A stretch of 64,000 nt of DNA from Symbiodinium natans (GCA_905221605.1 CAJNDS010002302.1:1126463-1190462), one strand, 5' to 3'. Positions 29,521 through 40,858 are shown, counted from the first letter of the stretch. Numbers and translations are program-made. Notes: generated from the letters alone by a model not told the origin.

Positions 29521-29906
29521 TCCCTAGCTGGGCCTCGCAGTCCCTCGGCTTTTAGGCGGCGTCTTTGTGCGTATTTGAATTCGCGCCCATGGCCGAGCAG
29601 CGCCCATGGCCGAGCAATGCCTCCTTTTTTTAATGGGAGTTTGACATCCCGGGTCCGAGGGCCCCTCCACCTGTCACCCCCCTCAACCCTCGTGCCCTTA
29701 CTTAAGATGCCCTGATTCTAGGTTGGTGCTTAGGGCTTCTGGTAAGGCTTAGGGCTCAACACCTCTATGGCGGGACACTACACTAAAAACACCGAGATAC
29801 GACAACTTGCACATGTATCTCTTAATTCTTCATGCTGTTCGCGCAATTCTGCCTATGCCTATACAATTATACTTGTTCTCATAGGTTGGACACTATTCCC
29901 CCCTCA
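29521..29906. other. Island with a 17-bp tandem and an open frame
   Basis: GCGCCCATGGCCGAGCA is repeated in tandem at 29583-29616. A 62-codon + frame (29767-29955) is open but unidentified. Confidence 0.35.
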
Positions 29907-30016
29907 ACCCTCAACCCACAACCCTCAACCCTCAACCCTCAACCCTCAACCCTAAACCCTAAACCCTAAACCCTAAACCCTAAACCCTAAACCCTAAACC
30001 CTAAACCCTAAACCCT
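29907..30016 (-). repeat. CCCTCAA array grading into CCCTAAA
   Basis: Five to six CCCTCAA-type units followed by ten perfect CCCTAAA units. Confidence 0.9.
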
Positions 30017-30224
30017 TCCATTCTATACGGTTGCACGAGTGCCAAACTCCTTGCAGCAAAAGGCCGCGTGCGCGAGTTATTTCAAAAGCAGGCCATTGGT
30101 GTCAGGCAGCCCGTCTGACATGGTGGTCTTAGGGTTTAGGGTTGAGGATTTAAGGTTTAGGTTTTAGGTTTTAGGGTTTAGGGTTTATGGTTTAGGGGGT
30201 GCACTAAGAATATGGGGATTAGGG

Positions 30225-30310
30225 CGGCCTGATTGAGGTTCTTATTCTAGGGAAATCCTACTATTTGGGGGTTGTGTGTTGGGGGTCCCTTATTTTCGTA
30301 AACCCCCATA
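30225..30310 (+). mobile_element. R2-type repeat fragment
   Basis: AAATCCTACTATTTGGGGG, TGTGTTGGGGGTCCC and CGTAAACCCCCATATCACC match the interior of the R2 copies at 2836 and 62145. Confidence 0.55.
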
Positions 30311-30539
30311 TCACCTGAAACCCTAAGCCGGAAATCCTGAACCCTGTAGTATATGATGTCCAGCCAACATTCTATAAACCCTAAAACCTAAACCCTAAAC
30401 CCTTTAAACCCTATATAAACCCCAAACCCTAAACCCTGTTCTATTACGATGGGCTCCTATACTGGCTCGGAGGCTTCACGCCTTTAGGGTTGAGCATGTG
30501 GAGCCCTGGCTGGTAGGGGTTGAAGAGCCGAAGGTGCCC
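30311..30539. other. Mosaic, no gene
   Basis: Short CCCTAAA tracts (30375-30440) and unique text. Confidence 0.4.
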
Positions 30540-30655
30540 TAAGCCCCAAACCCTAAACCCCAAACCCCAAACCCTAAACCCCAAACCCTAAACCCTAAAC
30601 CCTAAACCCCAAACCCTAAACCCCAAACCCTAAACCCCAAACCCCAAAACCTCTA
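30540..30655 (-). repeat. CCCTAAA/CCCCAAA patchwork array
   Basis: About 16 units with T/C alternation. Confidence 0.9.
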
Positions 30656-30746
30656 GGGCAAGGCAGCGGCCAGACCCCCATGTGCCTGCGACGGAGCGGC
30701 CCCTGGCTCCTTAGTCTGGGGGGCCGTTGCAAAGAGCCTCTTAGGG

Positions 30747-30835
30747 TTCAGGGATTGGGGTTTAGGGTTTAGGGTTTGGGGTTTAGGGTTTAGGGTTTAG
30801 GATTTCGGGTTTCGGGTTTGGGGTTTAGGGTTCAG
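30747..30835 (+). repeat. TTTAGGG/TTTGGGG array
   Basis: About 12 units with TTTCGGG variants. Confidence 0.85.
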
Positions 30836-31640
30836 GCAGTTTAGGGTGTAGAACGTGGTTTTGCGTACGGTGCTCTGAAACTCAACAAGAAGTCAGACAC
30901 CCAGCCCTGAACCCCAAACCCCCCCCCCCGTCGACAACCCTGAATCAGAACGTGCACGCAGGACCATGCCTGAAAGAGTTTCTAGCATGGTGTACTTGCA
31001 GCTTTCAAAAGCTGAGGTACAAGTAGGGCAACTACAGCAGGCAGAACTGGTCAGAGCCTTACAACGGGTGTCTTAAACCTTTCTGGCAAGGACGCGCGCT
31101 TCTTCAAGCGCAGTCCCCCCCGCCCACCCCCCGCCCACCCCACGCCCCAAGGGGCTCGGTACCCCCCACGTTTGAGGAAGCAGAAGCCCGAAATCCTAAA
31201 CCCTAAACGAAGAGTTGGGGGATCCTATGAACTGCGGGTCCTAAACCCAAAACCCCTAAACCCTAAACCCTTTCAGGGTTTTGGCTAACGGTAGAATCCC
31301 GGTGTACTCGAAGCCCCACAGCCTGAGGGGTTTAGGGGTTTAGGGTTTATTCAGGGTCTTAGGGTTTTGGGGTTTAGGGTCTAGGGTATGAGACCTTGGG
31401 GGTTTAGGGTCTGGGGTTCTAGGGATGTAGGGTGTAGGGTTTTGGGGCTTAGGGTTTAGGGTTTAGGGCTATTAGAACTTTGGCCCTAGGAGTTTCTTGG
31501 CCCTTGGCTTAATCCAGAACCCCAAAAGGCCGAGCTTTCGAAGGGTGCGCTCCTGTTTTGGCGGAAGCGCGCGCGTTTATAAAAACCGGTTCGCGAGTCG
31601 CTGCGACGTGGCGGAGATCTGGCCTTTTACGTATAATAAC
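30836..31640. other. Islands with decayed repeats, no gene
   Basis: C-rich text at 31115-31145 and decayed TTTAGGG at 31325-31470. Confidence 0.4.
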
Positions 31641-31750
31641 TCGGGATGCTCCCCCTTGTGCTAACAGTCCTCAATAGAGTCCAATAGAGACTCTAACAGG
31701 GCTGGACTAGAATCCCTATTCAGGACTGTTCGCGTAGGGGGAAACATCCC
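31641..31750. mobile_element. Family B element (copy 4)
   Basis: CGGGATGCTCCCCC and GGGGGAAACATCCC form the ends; GCTAACAGTCCTCAATAG pairs with TATTCAGGACTGTT. Confidence 0.8.
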
Positions 31751-32170
31751 TATATGTATGTGTATATATATAATATAACAGAAGAGGATTACGGGCCGGA
31801 TTTGAAGCAAACAGGCTAGGCAGGTTCTCCAAGCAGGTGGTGAGATCACGTTCGCTATCATGCACACGTATAGATTTTCATGTTCAGCTTTTTCTTATGT
31901 CAAATATTGCACATCTTAAAGCAACAGGAAGATAGAATTTCTCTTTGAATAGAACAGATAGTGATCCTTAACGTAATCCCCTAAACTTAAAAGTTCCTAG
32001 GGCAAGGGACTGTATAGTGACTCTACTATGGGCTCCCGAGTCCCTTGGGCCGAATTACACAGTCTCTAAGCCCTAACCCTAAACCCCATAAAATAGGGTT
32101 TAGGGTCCTAAACTCAGCCGAAACCAGTCTCTAAACCCTACCCTCAGGGTCCATATACATTATATACCTG
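31751..32170. other. Island, no recognised gene
   Basis: AT-richer text with TATATATAATA at 31760-31775. Nothing assigned. Confidence 0.4.
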
Positions 32171-32250
32171 AACAGGGAATACTTGGGCCTTATTAAGTGC
32201 TTCCTATATAGGTACCAAGTATACAGTAATATGGCACAAGGACCTTTAGG
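32171..32250 (+). mobile_element. Interspersed repeat family C (copy 3)
   Basis: AGGGAATACTTGGGCCTTAT, AAGTGCTTCCTATATAGG, CCAAGTATACAGTAAT and GGACCTTTAGGGC in the family order. Confidence 0.65.
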
Positions 32251-33096
32251 GCTGCTCTCGAGGCCTAACCCCTCAACCCTAAACCCTAAACCTTAGAGAG
32301 CCCTCATGCGCTGGGACTCCCCACACGTGACTGACTCAAAGTCCGCCCTCGCCAGGGCGCAGTTCCAAAGAAGAGTTATGTAGGGTTCAAGGCGTTATTG
32401 AGGATTTAGGGCATTAGGCTTAAAGTTTAGGGTTTAGGGTTTAGGGCAGGGCTATTGATGGGCTTGAGAGTGCATTTTCTGCGTTTATGGTCTAGGATAT
32501 CTCTGGTATAGGCACGTCTTGTTCAGAGGGTTTCCCGGACCTATCTGGTCAGCACATAAGTATGAGGGGGTTCTGCCGAGTCTACGGTTGCGGGTTTACA
32601 CATTTTAGGGCAAACACATTTGTAGGCTTCGGGCTTGGGTTTGAACGTTTCTGAGTGAAAGGTTTTGGGTTCACATTCTTCGGTTTAGGTTTTTTCTTGG
32701 TTAGGGCACGTATAGGGCTCACAAGCGGCTTGCACTCGTAGGATTCAGGTCTAAGGTTCACGCTAAGCCGTCAAGGCTTGTCGGGTTTAGGTAAATGCAT
32801 TCGAGGTTCAGGCGCATTCAGGGATTTCAGCTCTGGTTTAGGGTTTAGGTTTTTGGGTTTTTCCTTCCAGGTAGGCTACTCAGAAAACGGCAAAACGCTT
32901 CTATCAGCACGAAGATATTTTGCACTGGCTTTCACGTCGGAGTGCACGGGCGTGAGAGGGACGTTGGTCCAAGCACCTGGAAAGCGAATCTGGGGTTCAA
33001 GGCTTGGGGTGTAGGAGGTGACAAAACCTGAAACCCTAAAATCTGCAAACCCTATATAAGCCCTAAACCTGAACTCTGAACCCGAACCACTAAACA
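32251..33096. other. Island with short frames, no gene
   Basis: A 73-74 codon frame is open on both strands over about 32780-33095, with many decayed TTTAGG words. No family seen. Confidence 0.35.
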
Positions 33097-33152
33097 ATAA
33101 ATCCTAAACCCTAAACCCTAAACCCTAAACCCTAAACCCTAAACCCTACACT
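33097..33152 (-). repeat. (CCCTAAA)n array
   Basis: About seven perfect units. Confidence 0.9.
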
Positions 33153-33238
33153 ATAAACCCCACACCCTTGGAGCTCTAAATCCTAAAACCCAGCGTCCCC
33201 AGATCGAAAGGGTCTTTCCTCGGGTTTGGGGTTTCGGG

Positions 33239-33400
33239 TTGGTTTAGGGTTTTAGGGTTTTAGGGTTTTAGGGTTTAGCATTTAGTGCTTTTAGGTTTTT
33301 AGGGTTTTTAGGGTTTTAGGGTTTTAGGGTTTTAGGGTTTAGGATTTAGTGCTTTTAGTTTTTAGGTTTTTAGGGTTTAGTGTTTTAGGGCTGGGGTCTA
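33239..33400 (+). repeat. (TTTTAGGG)n octamer array
   Basis: About 15 units of TTTTAGGG with TTTTTAGGG and TAGTGC interruptions; the interrupted segment GGTTTAGCATTTAGTGC is itself repeated (33275 and 33340). Confidence 0.85.
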
Positions 33401-33899
33401 GGGTTGCGGGGTTTAGGGGTAGGGTCCAGGGGGTAACCTGGGGTTTGTGGCGCTTAGGGCGGGTGGGCGGGGGGCGGGGGGGGGGGGTGTATGGTCGTAT
33501 GTTCCTGGCTTAACGGACAACAAAGAGCAAAATCCTTCTTGGAAAAATTCGGCCCTTAGTGCCCGCATTACCCTACCAACTTGAGTTACCCTACACCCTA
33601 CACCCTGAACTCTAAACCCGAAACCCTAAGCCGTAAACCGCAACCCGAGGCCCTAAACCCGCAACCCCTCCGTGTGTTTTTGTTTCAGCTGGAAGGGGTT
33701 GAAGCTGATCCCGGACCTGGCGTTCAGGTCCCCTAAAACCCGAAGCCCTGAACCCTCAACAAGCCATGAGATCTTAATGCTGAAGGTAAACCGTAAACCC
33801 TAAAGGATGAACCCACAACCCTAAACCCTAAACCCTTTGGGCTGAGTTGAGGGCTCTGGATTTCGCAAAAGGGGGTTTATGCAACCCTAGACCCTGAAA
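33401..33899. other. Mosaic, no gene
   Basis: A G-run at 33472-33487 and decayed CCCTAAA words. Confidence 0.4.
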
Positions 33900-33956
33900 C
33901 CCTGAAACCCTAAACCCTAAACCCTAAACCCTAAACCCTAAACCCTAAACCCTAAT
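33900..33956 (-). repeat. (CCCTAAA)n array
   Basis: Eight units. Confidence 0.9.
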
Positions 33957-34524
33957 CTTCCTTCTCACACATCTTGCACACACCCTTCCCTATGCGAAGC
34001 GGTGGAAGCCATGGTCGGTAACACGGTCGGCAAAGAGAATGTCCAAGTGTCACAGTTTAGCGTTTAGGGCAAAACTGTGAGCCAGAAATCTTCATGCAGA
34101 CAAACTCAAGTCCCTAATCCCAAAACCCCTAAACCCTAAAAACTCTATCACCCTAACCCCTAAGCCCTAAGGCCTACAAACCCTAAACCTTCATCTATAA
34201 GTCTATAAGGTCATGAAGGCTCCCCCAGGGTTCAGGGGTCTAGGGCACACCCCAGACACCCAGTTTAGGTTTTGTTTGCCGCTGAGTTTTCCTGCCGTTG
34301 AGTTTTTGTTTTCATTTTGGGGCATCTCGCAAAACCCGACAGGTTTAGGGCTTAGGGCTTATAAGGGTTAGGGTTTAGGTTTTGTTTTTAAGGTTTAGGG
34401 TTCTGCTTGATTTCTGAGAGGCACGTCGGTGGAGGACCTTGCGGCACGCCCCTAAACCCTAAGCCCTCAACCCTAAACCCTAAACCCTAATCCCTGTATT
34501 CCCCTTAATAAGAAAGAAAAAAAA

Positions 34525-34556
<32 letters not shown>

Positions 34557-35173
34557 GTTTGTTTGGATGGGTTTTTGGACAAACTTAGGACACTCTTTGC
34601 AGAAGACAGGCTCCTACCAAGAGAATGAACTGAAACTTCGGCTTTGCCAAGTGAGATATGTTTCAGTGTGGGCAGGCATCGAAGGCATCGACACTCAGAC
34701 TCCACGTAGCAGCAGAATCTCGGGCCCATGGGTCATCCGTCTCTGCCTTGCGGACTAGCTGAACCCTATCATTGGGGTCATCTCTATCCTATACTACTTA
34801 TAGTCCCTAGTACGGTCCCGAAACCCTGAACCCTAAATCCTTAATCTAACCCTAAACCCTAAACCCTAACCCCCAAGCCTAAACCCTAAACCCCAAACCC
34901 CTTGGGTTCATGATGAAGTCACTCCATTGTAGGTTTCGTTGCTGCCCATGCTTTTTTGGTACCGGCGGTAGCACGTCTCGGTCAGTTGGCATTGGTGGCG
35001 GAACTATGCTCGCATTGTGCCCCCAACAGCAAGGCATGTATGCAGTAAATCATGTCTGTGCCTTGTCAAACATGTACTTGCGCTATTTTGGCTTTCTTAA
35101 ATGCAGGGTTCAGGGTTTAGGGTTCAGGTTTTTGCTCAGGCTGGAGCAAGTATATAAATACACTTGGGCGTAA
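33957..35173. other. Islands with an AT microsatellite and open frames
   Basis: A (TA)n tract lies at 34526-34557. The + frame 34555-34758 (67 codons) and + frame 34910-35173 (87 codons) are open, but I recognise no family and part of each is repeat-derived. Short CCCTAAA tracts occur at 34455-34495 and 34850-34900. Confidence 0.35.
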
Positions 35174-35257
35174 CCTAGGAATTAAAAGGGTGTCCTTTTG
35201 GTTTAGAAGGAACCGGAAGCCGATAAAAAGAAATAAGGGCCTACTTTGGGTCCTATA
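35174..35257 (-). mobile_element. Family E repeat, inverted (copy 5)
   Basis: CCTAGGAATTAAAAGGGTG at the left and AGGGCCTACTTTGGGTCCTA at the right are the reverse complement of the family E ends. Confidence 0.65.
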
Positions 35258-35408
35258 GTACAAGAAGCGGAAGGTACAAATGATTTAGGCAGATAACCTT
35301 GCTTTGGGATAACAGGTGCGCTGACGAAATGGAGGCTTTGAGCAAAACTTGTGTGTTTTGTTTGTTTGAAAGGGGGTAAGGGGGAGTCTACGACATTTGG
35401 GGACCTAA

Positions 35409-35560
35409 ACCAGAAACCCTAAACCCGAAACCCTAAACCCTAAAAAACCTAAACCCTAAAAGACCTAAACCCTAAACCCTAAACCTTAAACCCTAAACCC
35501 TAAACCCTAAACCCTGAACCCTGAACCCTAAACCCTAGCCCTAAACCCTAAACCCTAAGC
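35409..35560 (-). repeat. CCCTAAA array
   Basis: About 20 units with CCTAAAA and CCCTGAA variants. Confidence 0.9.
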
Positions 35561-36000
35561 TCTTGGGGCCAATCTTGCGAGCTTGATTGCCACCAGGAGC
35601 TTGGATCATGGCCAAAGAGCGCATGCGTTCATCCGCCGGTTCCTTGGGGACTACATGAACCCTAGCAGGTTTAGGGTTTAGGGTTTAGGGTTTAGGGTTT
35701 AGGATTACAGTATTGGGTCGGAACTACCGGAAGGGTGTTTTTCGGGTCACTAATCCCCAGGCCAATCCGCACGTTCCCCTTCGGGGCGCCTCCGACTCGA
35801 TTCTGGCCGACCTCTACACCTCTGGACCCTACCTAGAATGTTTAGGGTTTAGGGTTTGGGGTTTAGGGTTTGGGGTTTAGGGCCAACGGTTTAGGGTTTC
35901 GCGTTTTGGGTTTAGGGTTTAGGGTTGAGTACTCTAGATACCAGGCAAGTAGCCCGATGCTTCGGCAAGAATATGCAAGAGGTACTTCACTTACTTTCTG
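35561..36000. other. Islands and two short TTTAGGG arrays
   Basis: Arrays at 35668-35703 and 35838-35930. The islands are unassigned. Confidence 0.5.
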
Positions 36001-36098
36001 TTTAGGGTTTAGGGTTTAGGGTTTAGGGTTTAGGGTTTAGGGTTTAGGGTTAGGATTTAGGGTTTAGGGTTTAGGGTTTAGGGTTTAGGGTTTACGGT
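36001..36098 (+). repeat. (TTTAGGG)n array
   Basis: About 14 units with one TTAGGATTTAGGG disruption. Confidence 0.9.
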
Positions 36099-36159
36099 GT
36101 GAGCCCAGATGCTGAGTCTCCGAGTTGTGGGTGTTTTTGGGCGTGAGGGTCTAGGGCAT

Positions 36160-36260
36160 TACTTGGAAGCCCTTTTGACTTCGCAACGGGGTTAGTAAGT
36201 TGGGTCAGGGTCTCTAGGGGAAACTAAGTGGACTTACCAAGTCAGAAGAGCTTCCAAGTA
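36160..36260. mobile_element. Family D inverted-repeat element, intact (copy 1)
   Basis: TACTTGGAAGCCCTTTTGAC at the left pairs with GTCAGAAGAGCTTCCAAGTA at the right, with GTTAGTAAGTTGGGTCAGGG in the centre. It is 101 bp and non-coding. Confidence 0.8.
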
Positions 36261-36421
36261 AGGTATAGAGTAAAGAGATAGCCCCTCCAAACCCTAAATC
36301 CTAAACCCTAAACCCTAAACCCTATAAATCCTAAGCGTTTAGCGTTTTGGAGTTTTACGGCTTAGGCCAGGGATCCTGGATGTCCCGATTCTTGTGATTG
36401 TTGGGGTGGGGTTGAGCGTTT

Positions 36422-36594
36422 TGCTTAGAAGCTCCTTTGACTTGGTAAGTCTACTTCGTATCCCCGAGAAACCCTAGACCCTAGACCCTAAACCCTAAAC
36501 CCTAAACCCTAAACCCTAAAAACCCTAAACCCTAAACCCTAAACCCTAGTCCACCTTACTAACCCTGCTTACTAAGTCCAAAGGGCTGCCAAGT
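36422..36594. mobile_element. Family D element with telomere insert (copy 2)
   Basis: Left arm TTAGAAGCTCCTTTGACTTG and right arm CTTACTAAGTCCAAAGGGCT. After GAGAAACCCTAG the centre is interrupted by about 75 bp of CCCTAAA (36475-36549), and the element resumes at AGTCCACCTTACTAACC. Confidence 0.75.
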
Positions 36595-36650
36595 CGGGTT
36601 TCGGGTTCTTTCTATCTCGAAGGGTTCCATGTAACTGATGTAACTACCCA

Positions 36651-36740
36651 ATTGGGGAATACTTGGGCCTTCGAGCGCTTCCTACATAGGCACTTTGGGG
36701 CCAAGTTCATAGTCACATGGTACATGGGCCCTTAGGGCCT
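36651..36740 (+). mobile_element. Interspersed repeat family C (copy 4)
   Basis: GGGAATACTTGGGCCTTC, GCGCTTCCTACATAGGC, GGGCCAAGTTCATAGTCACA and ACATGGGCCCTTAGGGC. Confidence 0.65.
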
Positions 36741-37559
36741 TAGGGTTTCATACCTCCCAAACCCTCAAGACCCTAAACCGTAAACCTTAAACCCGAAACT
36801 CTAAACCCTAGACCCTAAACCCTAAACCCGAAACCGTAAACCCGAAACCCTAAACCCTAAACCCTAAACCCCTTACCTAGGGCTCCGGATTCTTCAACTA
36901 CGAGGCCGATTTGTGTCGGAGGCCACCCTTCAGTGACTCTGATGATCCGGAAGGAGGTGGATGACACCAGAGGGTCCGTGGTGTTGGGTTTAGGGTCTAG
37001 GGTCTAGGGTTTAGGGTTTTGGGTTTAGGCTTTCCTCCGTCATCACCCTCCAATTTCAACCAGGCTGCTCCAAACCTGCGAAGCCATCAGCCGGCCAGTA
37101 TGAAGCTCTACAAATCCTCCTGAGACAGCACCATCGACCTGTTTGGGGTTTAGTGTTTAGTGTTTGGAGTTGAGGGTTTAGGGTTGAGGGTTTCGGGTTT
37201 AGGGTCCTTTCATACAGCCTAGGTCCAACCTTACTTAAAACCCGGACTGTTCAGGGCTCAGGGACACTTCAGAAGGATCCTGTTTAGGAAGCCATGAAAA
37301 ACCACTAGCTTAGGTTCGCGCGCGGAAATAGCAATGGGGCTCATTTTTCGGCACCTCTCAGAAGAGAGTCCCTTATCAGCAGGGCGCCTAAAGACTGGGC
37401 AGTTGGGAGTTGATGAACTTTGAAAGCCCTAAACCCTAAACCCTAAACCCCAAACCCTAAACCCTAAACCCTTTTCAGTTCCCAAAATGTGGAAGCATGA
37501 GTTCCGCACCCAAGGTGCGTTCCACAGGTTTGTTCGGGGAATCTGGCCCAGTCTTGGGG
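36741..37559. other. Mosaic, no gene
   Basis: Decayed and clean CCCTAAA at 36770-36875 and 37425-37470; islands unassigned. Confidence 0.45.
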
Positions 37560-37638
37560 GGTTTAGGGTTTAGGGTTTAGGGTTTAGGGTTTAGGGTTTA
37601 GGGTTTAGGGTTTAGGGTTTGGGGTCTAGGGTTTAGGG
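37560..37638 (+). repeat. (TTTAGGG)n array
   Basis: Nine clean units, then TTTGGGG and TCTAGGG. Confidence 0.9.
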
Positions 37639-37737
37639 GGTTCGTGCAGGTCACAGTCCAAGTTTGCAGCACTGCGTTCCAAACTGTCAAGCTCTAACCC
37701 AAAACCCCCCAAACCCTGAAGCGGAAACTTTGCAAAT

Positions 37738-38230
37738 AAGGCAACTACGTCCCTTCAGGCACTTCCTCTCCAAAGCAACTGGTTCTGGCCACATGGCCGA
37801 ACTCATCACGCCTCCATGCTTTTCCTATGTCTTCAAAACACCACAAGATATGCCCTGTGGAAGAACACAAAATGCTTCGAACACGCCGTTCTCAAGCCCG
37901 AAACCCTTCCAGCCTTCCACGGTCTAGGGTTTTGGAACAAGCATAACAAGCCAAAACCATTTCGCTCACTTACTCGAAGCATTCCAGTTTCCAAAGTGAG
38001 AACTTAAGAGATCGACTTCCATAAACTCTCCGCCATCCCTGGACATGCAAGAAACTACGTCCCGGACATGTCCTCTCTAAGAAAGCTGGTTCTTGCCACA
38101 TGGCCGAACTTATCGCGCCTGCCAGCCTTTTCCCATTCACCAGCATATGCCTTGTGCAACCCTGTGAGCACAAAATCTCATCGAACGCGCCATGCATCCC
38201 AGAAAACTCCAGGCAAACGCGTGCCACGCG
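37738..38230 (+). repeat. Diverged direct duplication (about 165 bp, 306 bp apart)
   Basis: 37738-37905 and 38044-38215 share, in order, AACTACGTCCC, CTGGTTCT-GCCACATGGC, CGAACT-ATC-CGCCT, GAACACGCC/GAACGCGCC and short words between. Both copies keep a frame with MAELI followed by T/A-P. This could be a relic of a tandemly duplicated exon or a non-coding repeat. Confidence 0.6.
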
Positions 38231-38317
38231 GCCCGCACCTGGTAATAGACGAATTCAAAAATTTTGGGGTCCTAGCAGGCATCAGCATGTCGATGTGTAG
38301 TGGAGAAATTCTCAACC

Positions 38318-38480
38318 CTAAACCCTATAAACCCTGAACCTCAAACCTGAAACCCTAAACCCTATAAACCCTGAACCTCAAACCTTAGACCCTGAACCTA
38401 AAACCCTAAACCCTGAACCCCAAACCTTAAACCAAAAAAAACCTAAACCCTATAAATCTGAACCCCAAACCTTAAACCTT
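38318..38480 (-). repeat. Compound CCCTAAA-variant repeat, 37-bp period
   Basis: The composite CCCTATAAACCCTGAACC plus TCAAACC begins at 38323 and 38360. Looser copies follow to 38480. A higher-order unit has formed from variant heptamers. Confidence 0.75.
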
Positions 38481-39194
38481 GTGTACTGCCACGAGACGAC
38501 TGGCCAGCGGCTGGAACAGGTGATGGTCATCCTGTATAGATCGAGTAGGTCGTCTTCCACATAGCCTGCTTGAGGGCTTGAGACCTTTCGGGGTTTAGCG
38601 TTTAGGCGTGTGGGGTTTGGGTTTAGGGTTTTTGGGGGGTTCAGGGTTTATGGGTGCAGGGTCGGGGGGGTGCAGAAATGTAGGGTTTAGGATGAGGGAT
38701 GAAAAGACCAGCGGGTCCAACTAATTAACTCCTGCCTGAGCACGGCCCTGTCTCCTTAGCTGCATGCCCTTTAGGCCTAAAGCCGAGCGCTTACTGATAG
38801 ACCATACCTCCTTGCGCGACAGAGTAAATTCTCGGAAATTTATCCCGAAACGTGCCCTAAACCCTAAACCCTAAACCCTAAAACCTAAAGGGCCCCAAAA
38901 GGCTTGCACAGCGCCCTGGCATTCGCCCCACCCCAACCCCGAAATTCTGTGAACGCCAAGGCCCCTTTAGACCCTAACCCTTAACCCTAAGTTCGGGTTT
39001 AGGGTTTAAGATTTAGGGTTTAGGGTTTAGGGTTTAAGGTTAGGATTTATAGGGTGTATAGGGTTTTGGGTTCAGGGTTTAATACCCTAATTAAGGGTCC
39101 ATGTGCCAGAGGGAGGAAGCACTCAATAAGGTAGGGGACAAGCAGGTGTTGAGCTTGCTTGCTACTTCTTCGTGGTATATTCGGCTAAACCCTA
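38481..39194. other. Islands, no recognised gene
   Basis: Decayed heptamers at 38600-38690, a CCCTAAA tract at 38855-38888 and a TTTAGGG tract at 38995-39075. A family C-like fragment may lie at 39095-39135 (GGGTCCATGTGCC, GGAAGCACT). Confidence 0.4.
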
Positions 39195-39326
39195 AACCCC
39201 GAAACCCTAAAGCCTTAAACCCTAAACCCTAAACCCTAAACCCTAAACCCTAAACCCCAAACCCCAAACCCCAAACCCCAAACCCCAAACCCCAAACCCC
39301 AAACCCCAAACCCCAAACCCCAAACC
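39195..39326 (-). repeat. CCCTAAA array followed by pure CCCCAAA array
   Basis: About seven CCCTAAA units, then ten uninterrupted CCCCAAA units (39254-39325). Confidence 0.95.
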
Positions 39327-39427
39327 GTACTGAGTTGCCTGATGGTTGTTCAAAGCTCCATTTGCACACATACCGTGTCGAGATCCCTACTTTCCTACTA
39401 AGAATGCCCAAGATGTCGGGCATGTGC

Positions 39428-39480
39428 CTAAACCCTAAACCCTAAACCCTAAACCCTAAACCCTGAACCCTAAACCCTAA
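39428..39480 (-). repeat. (CCCTAAA)n array
   Basis: Seven units. Confidence 0.9.
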
Positions 39481-39612
39481 GGGCTTGGGTTTTATAGGAG
39501 CTTCGGATGGATCCCACCCAGGTTGCGTGAGGGCTGAGTCGACCATGACTCTGATAACGTGCCACGCCGCGAATGGCACACCCAAATCCCTCGCTCCCCC
39601 CCCTCCCCCCCA

Positions 39613-39658
39613 CGGTTTAGGGTTTAGGGTTTAGGGTTTAGGGTTTAGGGTTTAGGGT
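39613..39658 (+). repeat. (TTTAGGG)n array
   Basis: Six units directly after a C-rich run (39595-39611). Confidence 0.9.
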
Positions 39659-40572
39659 GATCTGGTCCAAGCACCAAAGTCAGAGGCAGGCAAAAGGGTA
39701 GTTTTGGAGAGGCCCCTGTTGTTCTGACAGGCCCTGACCACCCAAAACCTCACCGAAACCATTGTCATCGGGATCCCCAAAACTACCCACGCATAGATGG
39801 CCACGCACGGAAGTCACGCATGCTCATAGATGGCCACACACTGGGAAGTCTGCGTTGGACCGCCTCCGTTCGCGCCTTTCGAGCTGCAAGGTTGTCGGGT
39901 CTTATTGACGTGCGTTTCAACATGTTGGACATGTTGATTTAGGGGGTGATGCAGGAAGGTTCGCTGCAGCTAGTATGGCCTTGTTTGGGTTCTTACAAGC
40001 CTACTTATATTTTATAACAGTGAGCCTACATGTAAGCCCTAAACATCCTAAGCAGTCACCACACAGCCCTTCTTTAACCGCTTTGTTTGCTGTACCTAAA
40101 ACTGGATGAGGCGGGGTGTTGTTCTGAACGAGCGTCGCTTTGGGCTCAGGTGGGGTGGGGGGGGGGGGGGGTGGTCTTCAACTTAGGTAAGGTCGAAACT
40201 CAAATCCCTAAAGCCATAATCCCGAAAACAAACAGCCCAAAAGGCTCCTAAAACCATTAATAGCCCTCCGACCCCCCCCCCCCAAAAAAAAAAAAAAAAA
40301 AAACCTTTACACAAACTAAAATTGCCAGGGCTGGGATTTTGTTGTCTTCAGGGTACGGCTCGCGGGGCAGGGGTTCGACACCAGCGCGCCTAACCCCTTT
40401 GCCAATGGTGCATGGGTGTTGGAGGACATGTGCTTGAGCCACCCGTATGCCCCCTCACTTTGTCTATAGGGTGCGTCGGAAAAGATCTGGGCGGATTGGG
40501 AGTGCTTGTGCCGGGGAAGCGGGGAGGGGGGGGGGGGCATTTGAATTCTTCCATCCCTGTGGACCTATTGTA
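39659..40572. other. Islands, no recognised gene
   Basis: Contains ATAGATGGCCACGCAC / ATAGATGGCCACACAC (39792 and 39833), G-runs at 40148-40172 and 40524-40539, and a C10-A18 run at 40274-40302. Minus-strand frames at 40257-40540 have no recognised family. Confidence 0.4.
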
Positions 40573-40858
40573 GGGTTTAGGGTTTAGGGTTTAGGGTTTA
40601 GGGTTTAGGGTTTAGGGTTTAGGGTTTAGGGTTTAGGGTTTACAATAGGACCCAGAGTAGGCCCGTCTTCCCTTTTGCAGTTTGGGTTGCCTTATCATCC
40701 CCTTTCAACCCAAAGGCCACCCTTCCATTCCTAGATGACTCCTGGGTCTTTCGAGCGACTCGGTAAACCCTAACCCTAAACCCTAAACCCTAAACCCTAA
40801 ACCCTAAACCCTAAACCCTAAACCCTAAACCCTAAACCCTAAACCCTAAACCCTAAAG
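40573..40858. mobile_element. Family E repeat (copy 2) between convergent telomere arrays
   Basis: Ten TTTAGGG units (40573-40641), then family E (40643-40749: AATAGGACCCAGAGTAGGCC to CTCCTGGGTCTT), then about 13 CCCTAAA units (40765-40858). The element is boxed by arrays in opposite orientation. Confidence 0.8.

Noticed and set aside
40360-40400. B-box-like GGGTTCGACACC
   Set aside because: No A box or cloverleaf can be drawn around it.
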